The notes under the pieces: model-generated
Told to the model about the DNA's origin: nothing
Database searches by the model: none
What the model saw: only the letters and a program-made list of their open reading frames with translations
Shown here: positions 1 through 8,609 of the stretch, piece after piece
How the letters are laid out: each line of letters opens with the position of its first letter
How positions within the stretch are numbered: the first letter of the stretch is position 1
Program-made: the position numbers and the translations under genes
DNA from: Bdellovibrionaceae bacterium UBA2351
Lineage (GTDB): Bacteria > Bdellovibrionota > Bdellovibrionia > Bdellovibrionales > Bdellovibrionaceae
DNA: 46,317 nt
Reading direction: 5' to 3'
Assembly: GCA_002344565.1 (NCBI GenBank)
Contig: DDTZ01000035.1
Location: 1-46,317, forward strand

Positions 1-2601
1 ATGTTCACGCAAGATAGCCTGAACGACCTCGTTCACATTGCCTTTGCTTGATGCAGATAATGTTCTCATCAAGTTAATCGCCGTTCCGTTCTTCATTAGG
101 TCATTAGATTTCAAGCCAGCAACGATTTCTGTTAACTGCTCTTTATGGTTTTTCAAATCACTAGAATCTAAACCTTTTCTAACAATGTAAGCCTCAAAAT
201 CAGCGGCTACTTTATGAACCGTCACTTGTTGAGCTTCTTGAAGGTCCGCTGGATTATCCATGTAGTTATCTTTCCATTTCTTACCTTCAGGTAATTTAAC
301 AGATGGATCTGGATTAACTCCGTACAATGGATACTGACGATAGTTTAAAAATCGCAGTAGGTCTGGATTTGTTGAAATACCGCCTTCTTCCATTGAATCT
401 AAAATATCGGCATCAGAGCGAGACGCATCTTTGATTTTTCCACACTCGTCTTTGTTGTTCATACAAACATTTGAATTCTTTAAGTCCTTAACGAAAGATT
501 CGTAGAATGATTTAGAAAAGCGTTCCATGTCTTGATACTTGTTGATTTTATCAACCCACTGCATGTGAGCTTGTTTTGCTTTTGTTTGATTAAACTCTCG
601 CCATTTCATCATGGCTTGAGAGAAATCATATAGCCAGCCTTCGATATCGTTACGACGGCAATCGGCGCCTGTTAAATCTTTTTCGCAGGCTACTGAGTCC
701 TTTTGGAACTTCTCTGCCGATTCTTTTACGATCAATGCATCTAAAATTTCAGCTTTACGTGGGAACGCATCGATGTTTGGCCACAGGTAATAGTAACCCA
801 TGCTGTAGTTTAAAACTTTATCTTCAACCCAGCCGTGAATCGCCGTATCTAGTGCAGTGAACAGAGTAATGCTTGATAAGTGCGTGATGAACTTCATCGT
901 TTTTGTCCAAACACCTCCGAATAAGCCAGAAATAACACTTGTTCCAATCTCGGCACCCTCTAGACGTAATTTACCTAAAACAGCTTGTTTACCTTTACTC
1001 ATAGCTTCCGTGATAGATGTATACGGACCAGATGATCTAACTTTTCCAGCTAATGATGTAATCGCTCCAGAACCCATTGTAGAAAGGACCATGGACACAA
1101 GTGCTGGTGCATATGTATTAAATTTCTTTTCCATTACCCATTCACGCCAAGCTACATCACACGCATCTTCGCTGAGACCATTTAAACGATCTTTAATTTT
1201 TTGAGTCGTACCTGGGGCACCTTGCTCTTTTAATACCTTCGGATCTTTATAAAGAGACGTTACGCAGCTTTGTAATGTTCTTAAGAAATCACCCGTGATA
1301 TGTGACGCCATAGAGCCCGCTGACATTCCCAAGTAAGGAATGATTTTCATATAGGCTTTTTTAGCTACCGAGTTTGAATACGGATTAAAACTTCCTTTGC
1401 GGTCGGCCATTTTTCCGGCTTCATCGGCAATTTCGTTTAAAAGCTTTTCAAAAACTTTTGGATCGTTTGTTTTTAATGCCGCCGCCATTGCCACACGACT
1501 TGTTGTGTTCTTGGCAAACGCTTTCATCATTTCATCAGTAACCGCTTTGTTTGCCATCGCACCCGATGTTAAAAACTCAGTCGCGTAACCATTTACGATC
1601 ATGAAAGAGTAGAATGACATGTGACCAATGGGATCCGTCAGAGTTTGTAAATGTTGATCCATGATTAATGGATTTTGAGCAAAATCATTGATTAGCATTC
1701 CACCGTTGATTAAACCAATTGAAATAAAGAACATCACTGTTTCCATAGGGAAACGGCGAGTTTGCGCACCCCAAGTCGTTTTCTGCCACGCAGGTACCGG
1801 CTGCATATTTTTAGCGCGACGTATTTCATCTAAACGGTCTCGCACCATCTTTTTTACTAAGTCACGACGATCTTGAGCTAATAACTTTCTAATTTCAGAA
1901 GGCTTAAAATGTTCGTGAATAATTTTTCTTTGCGCTTCTGTTGATTCTTCGATTTTTACACTTTCGGCTCTAGCTACGGTTTCTGCTTTTCCATCGTTAT
2001 CAGCGTCGACTTGCGAGAAACTCATGTCGACGTCAACAGTTGAACCTTGTGGGCTTTCAGGCGCCTGAGATGAGCGGAACGACAAGGATTCATCGGCTGG
2101 TCTTTCCATAGGTTTAGTAGCTGCTTCTGCAGCGGCCGCAGGTTTTGCCTGAGGTGCCTGTGGCGATTGCGGCATGGGTGCCTTTTGGCCATTTACCAAA
2201 AGTTGGCCCTTCTTCGCCATAACGCTAAAGACTTCATCTGGAATGAAATTTTGAGTTAACGTTACCACTTCTAAAACACTTGGAGGAAGTGTTGCTAAAA
2301 GTTCTTTAGGCAACTGCATTCCATTATTGCTCTTATGTTCTTGAATGGCTGAAGCTAGCGCTTCCTCACTGAAATCAAAAACTTGCGCTCCCGATTGAAG
2401 ACGGATCATTTTCACATTTTCGTTTGTATAGGATTGAATCTTAACTTCAGGTGCCTCGAGTTGTTGAGGAGCAACCTGCTCGGATGAAGCTTTGGCTTTT
2501 CTTTTAAAACGATCTAACCAGCCCGCTTGGGCCGGGGTCACAAATAGGGAATTAACCAGAAAGATCTGAGCCGTCAGTAAAAGTATGTGCTTCTTCATCA
2601 T
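1..2601 (-). CDS. Large exported protein of unknown function, C-terminus cut by window edge
   Basis: I do not recognise this gene. The reading frame is open for 867 codons from an ATG at 2601 to the left edge. A GAGGGA ribosome binding site lies about 8 bases upstream; a second in-frame ATG at 2598 is possible. The N-terminus is a signal peptide (two Lys, a hydrophobic stretch, then TPAQA before GW), so the product should leave the cytoplasm. Residues about 130-190 are rich in Pro, Ala, Gln and Ser, like a linker. At about residue 200 there is a loop of DADNDGKAE type that resembles an EF-hand or dockerin calcium loop. Two hydrophobic patches (around METVMFFISIGLINGG and HMSFYSFMIVNG) could be membrane-associated. 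The C-terminal half is rich in Lys, Asp and Cys and looks helical. It is read away from the nuclease gene on the other strand. Confidence 0.8.
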   Translation of the reverse strand, partial: MMKKHILLLTAQIFLVNSLFVTPAQAGWLDRFKRKAKASSEQVAPQQLEAPEVKIQSYTNENVKMIRLQSGAQVFDFSEEALASAIQEHKSNNGMQLPKELLATLPPSVLEVVTLTQNFIPDEVFSVMAKKGQLLVNGQKAPMPQSPQAPQAKPAAAAEAATKPMERPADESLSFRSSQAPESPQGSTVDVDMSFSQVDADNDGKAETVARAESVKIEESTEAQRKIIHEHFKPSEIRKLLAQDRRDLVKKMVRDRLDEIRRAKNMQPVPAWQKTTWGAQTRRFPMETVMFFISIGLINGGMLINDFAQNPLIMDQHLQTLTDPIGHMSFYSFMIVNGYATEFLTSGAMANKAVTDEMMKAFAKNTTSRVAMAAALKTNDPKVFEKLLNEIADEAGKMADRKGSFNPYSNSVAKKAYMKIIPYLGMSAGSMASHITGDFLRTLQSCVTSLYKDPKVLKEQGAPGTTQKIKDRLNGLSEDACDVAWREWVMEKKFNTYAPALVSMVLSTMGSGAITSLAGKVRSSGPYTSITEAMSKGKQAVLGKLRLEGAEIGTSVISGLFGGVWTKTMKFITHLSSITLFTALDTAIHGWVEDKVLNYSMGYYYLWPNIDAFPRKAEILDALIVKESAEKFQKDSVACEKDLTGADCRRNDIEGWLYDFSQAMMKWREFNQTKAKQAHMQWVDKINKYQDMERFSKSFYESFVKDLKNSNVCMNNKDECGKIKDASRSDADILDSMEEGGISTNPDLLRFLNYRQYPLYGVNPDPSVKLPEGKKWKDNYMDNPADLQEAQQVTVHKVAADFEAYIVRKGLDSSDLKNHKEQLTEIVAGLKSNDLMKNGTAINLMRTLSASSKGNVNEVVQAILREH

Positions 2602-2868
2602 AAATATCCCTCGAGAGAAACTTTCCTCTCACTAGACTTCATAGCAAACACCAATCCAGTTTTTTATTTGTGAATTTAAGCACTTAGGCATCTCAATGTG
2701 ATACGGAAACAATTTAGGTCGTTGCCTTCGTCTAAAGTTTAGTCAGTTGCGTGTCTCAAATTGAGAATACATTCCGCGCCAACTTCAAGACTATCGTCGT
2801 GTTGAACGAATTACGAAGTATGAAACAATAAGGAATCAATGTTCAATTTTTCCAAAGGATGGAACTTT
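2602..2868. promoter_or_regulatory. Divergent intergenic region with a 13-base palindrome
   Basis: This spacer separates the minus-strand exported protein from the plus-strand nuclease and should hold both promoters. I see no clear sigma70 box pair. It contains the palindrome TCTCAAATTGAGA at 2754-2766, about 100 bases before the nuclease start. Variants occur upstream of two other genes (8533-8545 and, as a half-site, 31344-31355). Confidence 0.45.
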
Positions 2869-3873
2869 ATGAAGGCTACCATATTTTTGATAAGTTTGTT
2901 TATTCTGGCGTCCTGTGCGCATAACACGCCAACAGCAAGCAACGCTGTAGTCCCAAGAAATTTATCGTCAGCCGAAACAAAAAAAGAAAACATTCGCGAG
3001 CCAGATCAAGCCAATAGCGAAGATGAAAACCCAGGTGGTAGCCAAGGAAGTGGAAACGTAGCGAGTGGGAGAAAGTTAAATATTCCCGCTAACCAAGAAG
3101 AGCTGGCTGAGCAATGCACTAAGCAATTAGAAGGCATTCCAGAGGCCTATAAAAACACGATGAATACTATGCAGCTTACGCATAGAGCCCTAAAAATTTC
3201 CTACAATGCTACTCATAGAATTCCAAATTGGGTGTACTATGACTTATCTCGCGAAAATTTAATGAATAGTTGCGCCAAGAGAAAAGACAAATTCAAAGGC
3301 GATCCATTGCTAGTCGCTGCGCAACTGCCTAAAGATTTAATACTCAATGAAGCTAGCTACAAAAATTCCGGATTTGATCGCGGCCACATGGCCCCTTCTG
3401 GTGACTTCATTTGGGATCAAAGCATTAACGAAGATACGTTCTTCATGACGAATATGTCTCCACAGACAGCAGAATTGAATCAAAAAACGTGGAATGCTTT
3501 AGAAGATCACGTGCGTAACTGGGCTTGCGGATTTGGCGAAATTAAAGTCTACACGGGTCCAATCATTGAGCCAAACATGCAGAGATTGAATTCGTGTGTA
3601 AGTATTCCAAATAAATTTTTCAAAGTTCTTGTGGGAATGAAAGATAAAAAACTATTTGGTATCGGCTTCGTATACGACCAAAACGACAAAGTCGGCGATC
3701 CCTATAAAAAGAACGCAATGACTATTCGGAAAGTCGAAGAGTTGTCAGGAATAAACTTTTTTGAAAATCAGTATGCACAAAAAGTACAAGACGAATTTGA
3801 AACTAAAATGGATATTCGCGACTGGGAAAGTATCGAAGAAGACTGTTACTCGTGCGACGGAAAGAAAAAATAA
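2869..3873 (+). CDS. DNA/RNA non-specific endonuclease, lipoprotein (NUC family)
   Basis: Predicted metal-dependent endonuclease of the Serratia nuclease/EndoG family, which cuts DNA and RNA without sequence preference. With the start at 2869 the catalytic motif DRGH falls at residues 170-173 (His173 the general base), and the downstream TNMSPQ and LNQKTWN segments supply the usual Asn ligands for magnesium (Asn204 the likely one). The N-terminus is a lipoprotein signal with lipobox LASC (Cys16), so the enzyme is probably anchored in the envelope. A low-complexity Ser/Asn/Gly linker follows. An upstream ATG at 2839 also has a binding site (AAGGA), but the start at 2869 gives a normal signal peptide and has its own AAAGGA. 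In a predator such an enzyme could degrade prey nucleic acids or extracellular DNA; that role is inference. A terminator follows directly. Confidence 0.9.
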   Translation: MKATIFLISLFILASCAHNTPTASNAVVPRNLSSAETKKENIREPDQANSEDENPGGSQGSGNVASGRKLNIPANQEELAEQCTKQLEGIPEAYKNTMNTMQLTHRALKISYNATHRIPNWVYYDLSRENLMNSCAKRKDKFKGDPLLVAAQLPKDLILNEASYKNSGFDRGHMAPSGDFIWDQSINEDTFFMTNMSPQTAELNQKTWNALEDHVRNWACGFGEIKVYTGPIIEPNMQRLNSCVSIPNKFFKVLVGMKDKKLFGIGFVYDQNDKVGDPYKKNAMTIRKVEELSGINFFENQYAQKVQDEFETKMDIRDWESIEEDCYSCDGKKK

Positions 3874-3891
3874 TTTTAGTAAACTATCTTG

Positions 3892-3919
3892 GGTCTCTGC
3901 GCATACAGAGACCTCTTTT
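3892..3919 (+). terminator. Intrinsic terminator after the nuclease
   Basis: GGTCTCTG (3892-3899) pairs perfectly with CAGAGACC (3906-3913) across a 6-base loop, followed by TCTTTTAT. It sits between the convergent nuclease and nagZ genes. It touches the nagZ stop codon and may serve both, although the minus-strand side lacks a clear T run. Confidence 0.8.
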
Positions 3920-5021
3920 ATGATTTAATGGATAAAAACTTTTCGGGAACGCTACCCGACTTAATTGCGGCCGCAAGTTCCTTTGATTCTGAATTACTTA
4001 ATATTTTTTGTGCTTCTTCAAACGAGATTGGATCAGGATTTAAAATCTTTTCTTTTTTGAACTGCTGTATTTTTTTTATTCTAATATTTAATTCATTCTT
4101 ATCTAAAACACCTTGAGCCGTAGCGCCAATTAAGGCTTCGATGGCTTTCACCGGTGACATCGGCTCGTTACAGTAAAGAAGAATATCTGAACCAATTTTT
4201 GCCGCTTGTACGGCAATTTCTTCAATGGAGAAATGTTTTCTAAGCGCGCCCATATCGAGATCATCCGTAACCACCAAACCACGAAAACGACAATGTTCAC
4301 GTAGGATCTTGTTTACGAAAATATCAGATAGACTTGCCGGATATTTAGGATCTACGTTCTTAAAAAGAATATGGGACGTCATACACATATCAACGCGCGC
4401 TTTAAAGGCGCGTTTGAATGGCGTCATTTCAAAATCTTCTAAACGCTTTAATTCTGCATCTTCGCGAGGTAAATCTTCGTGCGAATCGATCAAAGTATTT
4501 CCATGACCTGGGAAATGTTTTACGCAGGCTAAGACGTCGGATTTTATATAACCACGAACGATAGCTGAAACATGTTTAGCTACTAGCTCGGGATCGGTAC
4601 CAAGTGCACGATCGCCTATTACAGTATTTTGAGGATTCGAAAAAATATCTGCACATGGAGCAAAATTTAAATTGATCCCAAAGGCGCGTAATTCCTGCCC
4701 CATGCGCTGGCTGAATAAAAACGAAAGCGTTGGATTATCTATATCACCCAGCTTTTTTAATGCCGGCCACACTGTGAATGGATCTTTGAATCTTTGAACA
4801 CGTCCACCTTCCATATCTACGGAAAGGAAAAGCGGGGTTTTGTCTGGCATTTTCAATCTTAGGGAATGAATGTCGTGGCACAGCTCGTGAAATTGTTTAA
4901 TATTATCGAAATTTCTAGAAAATAGAACCACACCACCGATCTGATTGGTGATTATAAATTTCTTCTCATCTTCCGATAGGGTTTTTCCTTGAACCCCCAT
5001 CGTAATTAACGGGCCGTACAT
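3918..5021 (-). CDS. nagZ: Beta-N-acetylhexosaminidase NagZ (GH3)
   Basis: Cytoplasmic-type glycoside hydrolase family 3 enzyme that removes N-acetylglucosamine from GlcNAc-anhydroMurNAc peptides during peptidoglycan recycling. At 367 residues it is near the usual single-domain NagZ length. Hallmarks: DMEGGRVQR at about 69-77; the signature KHFPGHG at 168-174 followed by DSH at 179-181 (the Asp-His acid/base pair of NagZ enzymes); and VTDDLDM at 251-257, which carries the nucleophilic Asp (probably Asp253). No signal peptide is visible. It lies 8 bases downstream of the exported-protein gene at 5030-6070, so the two are probably co-transcribed. The muramate kinase and uridylyltransferase genes at 13.5-15.5 kb and pgeF at the right edge fit the same salvage theme. 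Confidence 0.95.
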   Translation of the reverse strand: MYGPLITMGVQGKTLSEDEKKFIITNQIGGVVLFSRNFDNIKQFHELCHDIHSLRLKMPDKTPLFLSVDMEGGRVQRFKDPFTVWPALKKLGDIDNPTLSFLFSQRMGQELRAFGINLNFAPCADIFSNPQNTVIGDRALGTDPELVAKHVSAIVRGYIKSDVLACVKHFPGHGNTLIDSHEDLPREDAELKRLEDFEMTPFKRAFKARVDMCMTSHILFKNVDPKYPASLSDIFVNKILREHCRFRGLVVTDDLDMGALRKHFSIEEIAVQAAKIGSDILLYCNEPMSPVKAIEALIGATAQGVLDKNELNIRIKKIQQFKKEKILNPDPISFEEAQKILSNSESKELAAAIKSGSVPEKFLSIKS

Positions 5022-5029
5022 TCGAACTC

Positions 5030-6070
5030 CTATTTATCTTTCTTTGGCGGCGGCAATGGTTTTTCTATTTGTTCAATTGTTTGCGTAGGAACCTTTGTTT
5101 GAATTCCCGTGCCCGGTGGTGCGCCATATTGCTTTGAACCCGCGGGTTCCGTTACTGGCTTCATTGCTTCTTGATGTAACTTTGCCGATACGATATTTTC
5201 GACCCCCAAAGGAACATCGCCAAACAATGTTTTTAAAACGGTCGCTGGAACATTGAAATCGCCTGTGGCTTCCGCTGGCTTAGCTACCAACTGTGTTTCC
5301 ACACTTTGAGACGGATTAACGACGCCAATTACATGGCCCTTATCTGTTACGTAGCTAATAAATTTTTGATTATTGAATTGGTTTTCAATCTTATACGATT
5401 TAATTCCCATATAGTCTTCTTCTGTTCTTACGATCGCTACGCCATCCACTAACTTAGGTTTTTCTTCTGCAATAGCTTGGTATTCATATTTTGAGTCGGT
5501 CTGAATTCCCGTTTTACTTTTCAACATAAGATAAACTAAAAAATAACTAAGGAATGTACCCTTAGGAAGGTCATCGATAATTTTTGTTTTCTTGCCGTTT
5601 TCGTTCACCATCGCGGTCATTTTTAATAACTCGGCAGGTGGCTTTTCATCCTTTTTTAGTTTTTTCTTAATCGCGTCTTGTTCCTTTTTTGATAACTTCG
5701 TAAGTTTAAAAGTTGCTTGGATATTTTTGGTCGATGGTTTGTTATTTTCCGTGACCAAAGTCGTGTACTCGTACGAAATCGGAGACAGGTTCTGGTCACT
5801 TTCGGCTCTAATACTTTCCATCATGTTGCCAGCAAGTGCTCCTAACTTGACAAAGATCGTGGCGTAAAACTTTTTAGTGGTAGAATCAAATTCGTAACGA
5901 GAGATCGTATAACCAACATGTTGCTTGCCGCTTAAAACTTTATGATACCCTTCGAAAAGCACGTCTCGCGCAGCAAAGCTGTTGGATGTGATAAAAACGA
6001 GACTCAGCAATAACTTCGCGCTAAAGAGTTTAACTTTTAGTCGGCCGTATATTTTTTGGTTTACTGTCAT
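5030..6070 (-). CDS. Exported protein of unknown function upstream of nagZ
   Basis: Not recognised. The 346-residue product starts with a basic stretch and a hydrophobic core ending in SNSFAA, a signal peptide, so it is periplasmic or outer-membrane facing. The mature part reads as beta-rich (alternating hydrophobic segments such as KFYATIFVKLGAL) with a Lys-rich helix at about residues 125-150. The C-terminal 50 residues are Pro/Thr/Gln rich and end in PPPKKDK, resembling a disordered tail. The layout (a signal, then a domain opening with a YEFDSTTKKF-like strand) recalls DUF3108-type lipid-binding proteins, but that is only a guess. The ATG at 6070 has no good ribosome binding site and I found no better in-frame start. 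Its gene is followed after 8 bases by nagZ. Confidence 0.75.
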   Translation of the reverse strand: MTVNQKIYGRLKVKLFSAKLLLSLVFITSNSFAARDVLFEGYHKVLSGKQHVGYTISRYEFDSTTKKFYATIFVKLGALAGNMMESIRAESDQNLSPISYEYTTLVTENNKPSTKNIQATFKLTKLSKKEQDAIKKKLKKDEKPPAELLKMTAMVNENGKKTKIIDDLPKGTFLSYFLVYLMLKSKTGIQTDSKYEYQAIAEEKPKLVDGVAIVRTEEDYMGIKSYKIENQFNNQKFISYVTDKGHVIGVVNPSQSVETQLVAKPAEATGDFNVPATVLKTLFGDVPLGVENIVSAKLHQEAMKPVTEPAGSKQYGAPPGTGIQTKVPTQTIEQIEKPLPPPKKDK

Positions 6071-6158
6071 AATTATTAATGTTCACAGAAGTGGAAAAAC
6101 TAATCAAGTAATTGATGATTAGTTGAATGATTGTAAAAGGCTATGTACTATAAAAGAT

Positions 6159-8435
6159 ATGACTCTGATTAAAAGCAACAAAAGTCTGGTCACTGGAAAC
6201 AAAGGCCAAGTCGCTTTGTTTGTTGCTCTCATTTTCCAAGTTCTATTTTTGTTTTTCGCAATGATTGTGAACGTTGGTCTAGTGGTACATCATAAGATTA
6301 ATTTGCAAAACTCTGTAGATATGGCTGCGTACTATGGTGCTATGAAACAAGCGGAATTGTTAAACTCAATTGGCCATATCAATTATCAAATGAGACAAAG
6401 CTGGAAACTGCTCGCTTGGCGATATCGAGTTTTAGGAACTGCTGGGGATGATCGATATCACCCGTACAATCACATCACCAAGTCTATTAACACTACGATG
6501 GATCAAGAGTTCTCTGTGAGCGATAATACCCGAGGAAATTTTTCTGCTCCTCCTTTTTGCATTACGTACAATCCATTCAATGAGTCGGTCGTTCCCGAAG
6601 GAGAAAGCACATGCAAGAAGACATTTGATCCTGCTATTCGCGCTCAAGTGATTCGCTTGTTCCAACCACCCGCCGTTGCCGCCGGTTTCATCAGTTTCGC
6701 TGTAGCCACAACAGCTTTAACACAAACGCTGAAACAATCCGCGTTACGTCGATGTGGAGTTGTCGGACCCTATAACTATATTATTATCGGCTCATTTATG
6801 CTGGCGTATCAGCTGGATCAATATGTTCGTCGCGTTTCCCTAACTCGAATTGCCCGCAGTATGAGCGCAAGCAAGATTGATTTTGACGACATTGAAGGGA
6901 AATCCGTAAAGGCGGGTGCAGAAGAAACGTTTAAGCGAAACTTAACGTATGCAAACAAAGAAGGCCGAGATCTAAATTTTGAAATGTACAACAGCTTAGC
7001 CGGTTGTGGAAATGTTCCAGGAGATCAAGAACAACCGCCACCTTGGCTTGCTGAAATGCGTGTGTTCCCAGCTATTACCTATTTAGATTTAAATAACTGC
7101 CAAGATGGAAATGCTTCACAAATTGGGTACGAGCCAAAAAGTTTTGACTTAATAAATCCGGGAAATGTCGATGATACCAGAAATCAAGCATCGATGCCCT
7201 ATTCGTATTTCAATGGAGTCCTCAATAGTCAGCAATATGTAAGAGACCGTATTCGCTACATTGCCCAGTCTTTATCGCTTTACAATGAACGCTACCGATT
7301 CATTTTAGGCTACGAAAAGAATCCTTGGTGTCAAGCCTACGTTGGAGTGAAAGCCGCTACAAAACCAAAAATTCCATTTGCTCCATCGGATCTGACTTTG
7401 TCTGCAACTGCCTATGCCAAGCCTTTTGGTGGTAAAGTTGGGCCTTGGTATTATAAAAATTGGCCGTCGGGAACCGAGGAATCCACTGGTTCTATTGATG
7501 ATCGAGTCGACCCACAACTATCACTAAGGATTAAAGACTTAGCAACATTAGGTAGTGACCCTAGTATATTTGGTAACCCACTGAGAGTCGCAAATTTTTC
7601 TAAATATATTGGTGATCAATACGGATTAACATCTTGGCGCTATCTCGCTCATCAAGCGAAAGCATTTTTTAATTTATCACCAAGAAGCACTTACAGAACA
7701 GCTCCAGCGCCAATCACGGTTACCGATCAAAAGATTTTAGGCAGTGAAAGTAGCCCTGCACCACGATTAGAGGACTGGGACACAATTGCACAACCTGTTG
7801 AAGCTAATAGAGCAAAAGACATTTTAGCTTGGAATAACTTTGACAATAAAGAGTCAGGAATGCGTATGTTAGAAATTCAAGCTTTAGCGCCAGATCAATT
7901 TGACTTAGCCTACTACTCTATAGATCCAAATTTTTACGAAAATTACTACAAAAAACTTCAAACTGGATTACTAAGAAAAGCTGGCCTAAGTGACGCGTTC
8001 TTTCGACCTGATTTGGGAGCACGTATTGGCGATGCCACCTTAGAGAAATTTTCAGTTAAGGATCAAATAAAAACTGTGAAAGATATTTCAACTGGCATTT
8101 TAGATTTCAATACCAAGCTTACCTATGCGGTATTAAATCCAGTCCACCTATTAACAGCGTGGAGTAACAAATCTGTTTTCAACTATGACAAGCCTGATAG
8201 CGATTTTTTTGGTAACTGCCTTGCTCCCGAGATTAGCAAAACAAATTATACTGACCCACAAACCAACACTTCGTTTTTAAATCCCGGCGAATCTGTTCCA
8301 GGCGAATGTATTTCAGGTGGACGAACAGGGTATTCAGTTAAAATTATTTCTAAAGACTTTTTATTTTCACCCATTAAAGCTGGCGGAACATCCGGAAGCG
8401 AAGCCGTTATTATAAATCCCCCTACTGACTTCTAG
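6159..8435 (+). CDS. TadG-like membrane-anchored protein
   Basis: The N-terminal 60 residues match the TadE/TadG-like pseudopilin region: a basic start, NKGQVALFVALIFQ leading into a single membrane helix, then a segment ending LQNSVDMAAYYGA. This is the usual LQ-x-x-x-D-x-A-A pattern of the Tad/TadG N-terminal domain. The remaining roughly 690 residues are outside the membrane and unfamiliar, with scattered Cys (for instance CGVVG, NNCQDG, GNCLAPE and GECISG) that may form disulfides. Starts are uncertain: a TTG at 6123 extends the frame by 12 residues, but the ATG at 6159 is the first ATG and gives a normal basic N-terminus; neither has a strong ribosome binding site. No other tad gene (ATPase, TadB/C, Flp) lies nearby, so it is an orphan. 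Two exported proteins follow on the same strand and may act with it. Confidence 0.7.
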   Translation: MTLIKSNKSLVTGNKGQVALFVALIFQVLFLFFAMIVNVGLVVHHKINLQNSVDMAAYYGAMKQAELLNSIGHINYQMRQSWKLLAWRYRVLGTAGDDRYHPYNHITKSINTTMDQEFSVSDNTRGNFSAPPFCITYNPFNESVVPEGESTCKKTFDPAIRAQVIRLFQPPAVAAGFISFAVATTALTQTLKQSALRRCGVVGPYNYIIIGSFMLAYQLDQYVRRVSLTRIARSMSASKIDFDDIEGKSVKAGAEETFKRNLTYANKEGRDLNFEMYNSLAGCGNVPGDQEQPPPWLAEMRVFPAITYLDLNNCQDGNASQIGYEPKSFDLINPGNVDDTRNQASMPYSYFNGVLNSQQYVRDRIRYIAQSLSLYNERYRFILGYEKNPWCQAYVGVKAATKPKIPFAPSDLTLSATAYAKPFGGKVGPWYYKNWPSGTEESTGSIDDRVDPQLSLRIKDLATLGSDPSIFGNPLRVANFSKYIGDQYGLTSWRYLAHQAKAFFNLSPRSTYRTAPAPITVTDQKILGSESSPAPRLEDWDTIAQPVEANRAKDILAWNNFDNKESGMRMLEIQALAPDQFDLAYYSIDPNFYENYYKKLQTGLLRKAGLSDAFFRPDLGARIGDATLEKFSVKDQIKTVKDISTGILDFNTKLTYAVLNPVHLLTAWSNKSVFNYDKPDSDFFGNCLAPEISKTNYTDPQTNTSFLNPGESVPGECISGGRTGYSVKIISKDFLFSPIKAGGTSGSEAVIINPPTDF

Positions 8436-8609
8436 AACCAAAATGAAACATACACTCCCCTTTGGTTTAGGACTCTGTGAATTGACCAAAGTCAGTCGTA
8501 AATTTTGGTTACAACTCTAGATTCAGAATTTGTCTCAGTTTGAGATTCCTTAGCGAAAAACTTTATTTATCAGTGGCTTAAACCGATAATAAATATATTC
8601 GGGGGATCG
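8436..8609 (+). promoter_or_regulatory. Structured intergenic leader with competing inverted repeats
   Basis: Four complementary blocks lie in order: A AACCAAA (8436-8442), B TTTGGTT (8461-8467), C ACCAAAG (8485-8491), D TTTTGGTT (8503-8510). A can pair with B and C with D, or A with D (9 pairs counting flanking bases) enclosing B with C (7 pairs). A small hairpin TCTCA-GTT-TGAGA follows at 8533-8545. A strong GGGGGA ribosome binding site at 8601-8606 serves the next gene. There is no T run, so this is not a simple terminator. Confidence 0.5.

Noticed and set aside
857..1204. 115-codon frame on the plus strand
   Set aside because: It lies antisense to the large exported-protein frame, lacks a ribosome binding site, and its translation has no domain features.
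8582..8589. Sigma28 (FliA)-like -10 box ACCGATAA before the 8610 gene
   Set aside because: No TAAA-type -35 box lies at the expected spacing (about 15 bases), so I do not call it a flagellar-sigma promoter.
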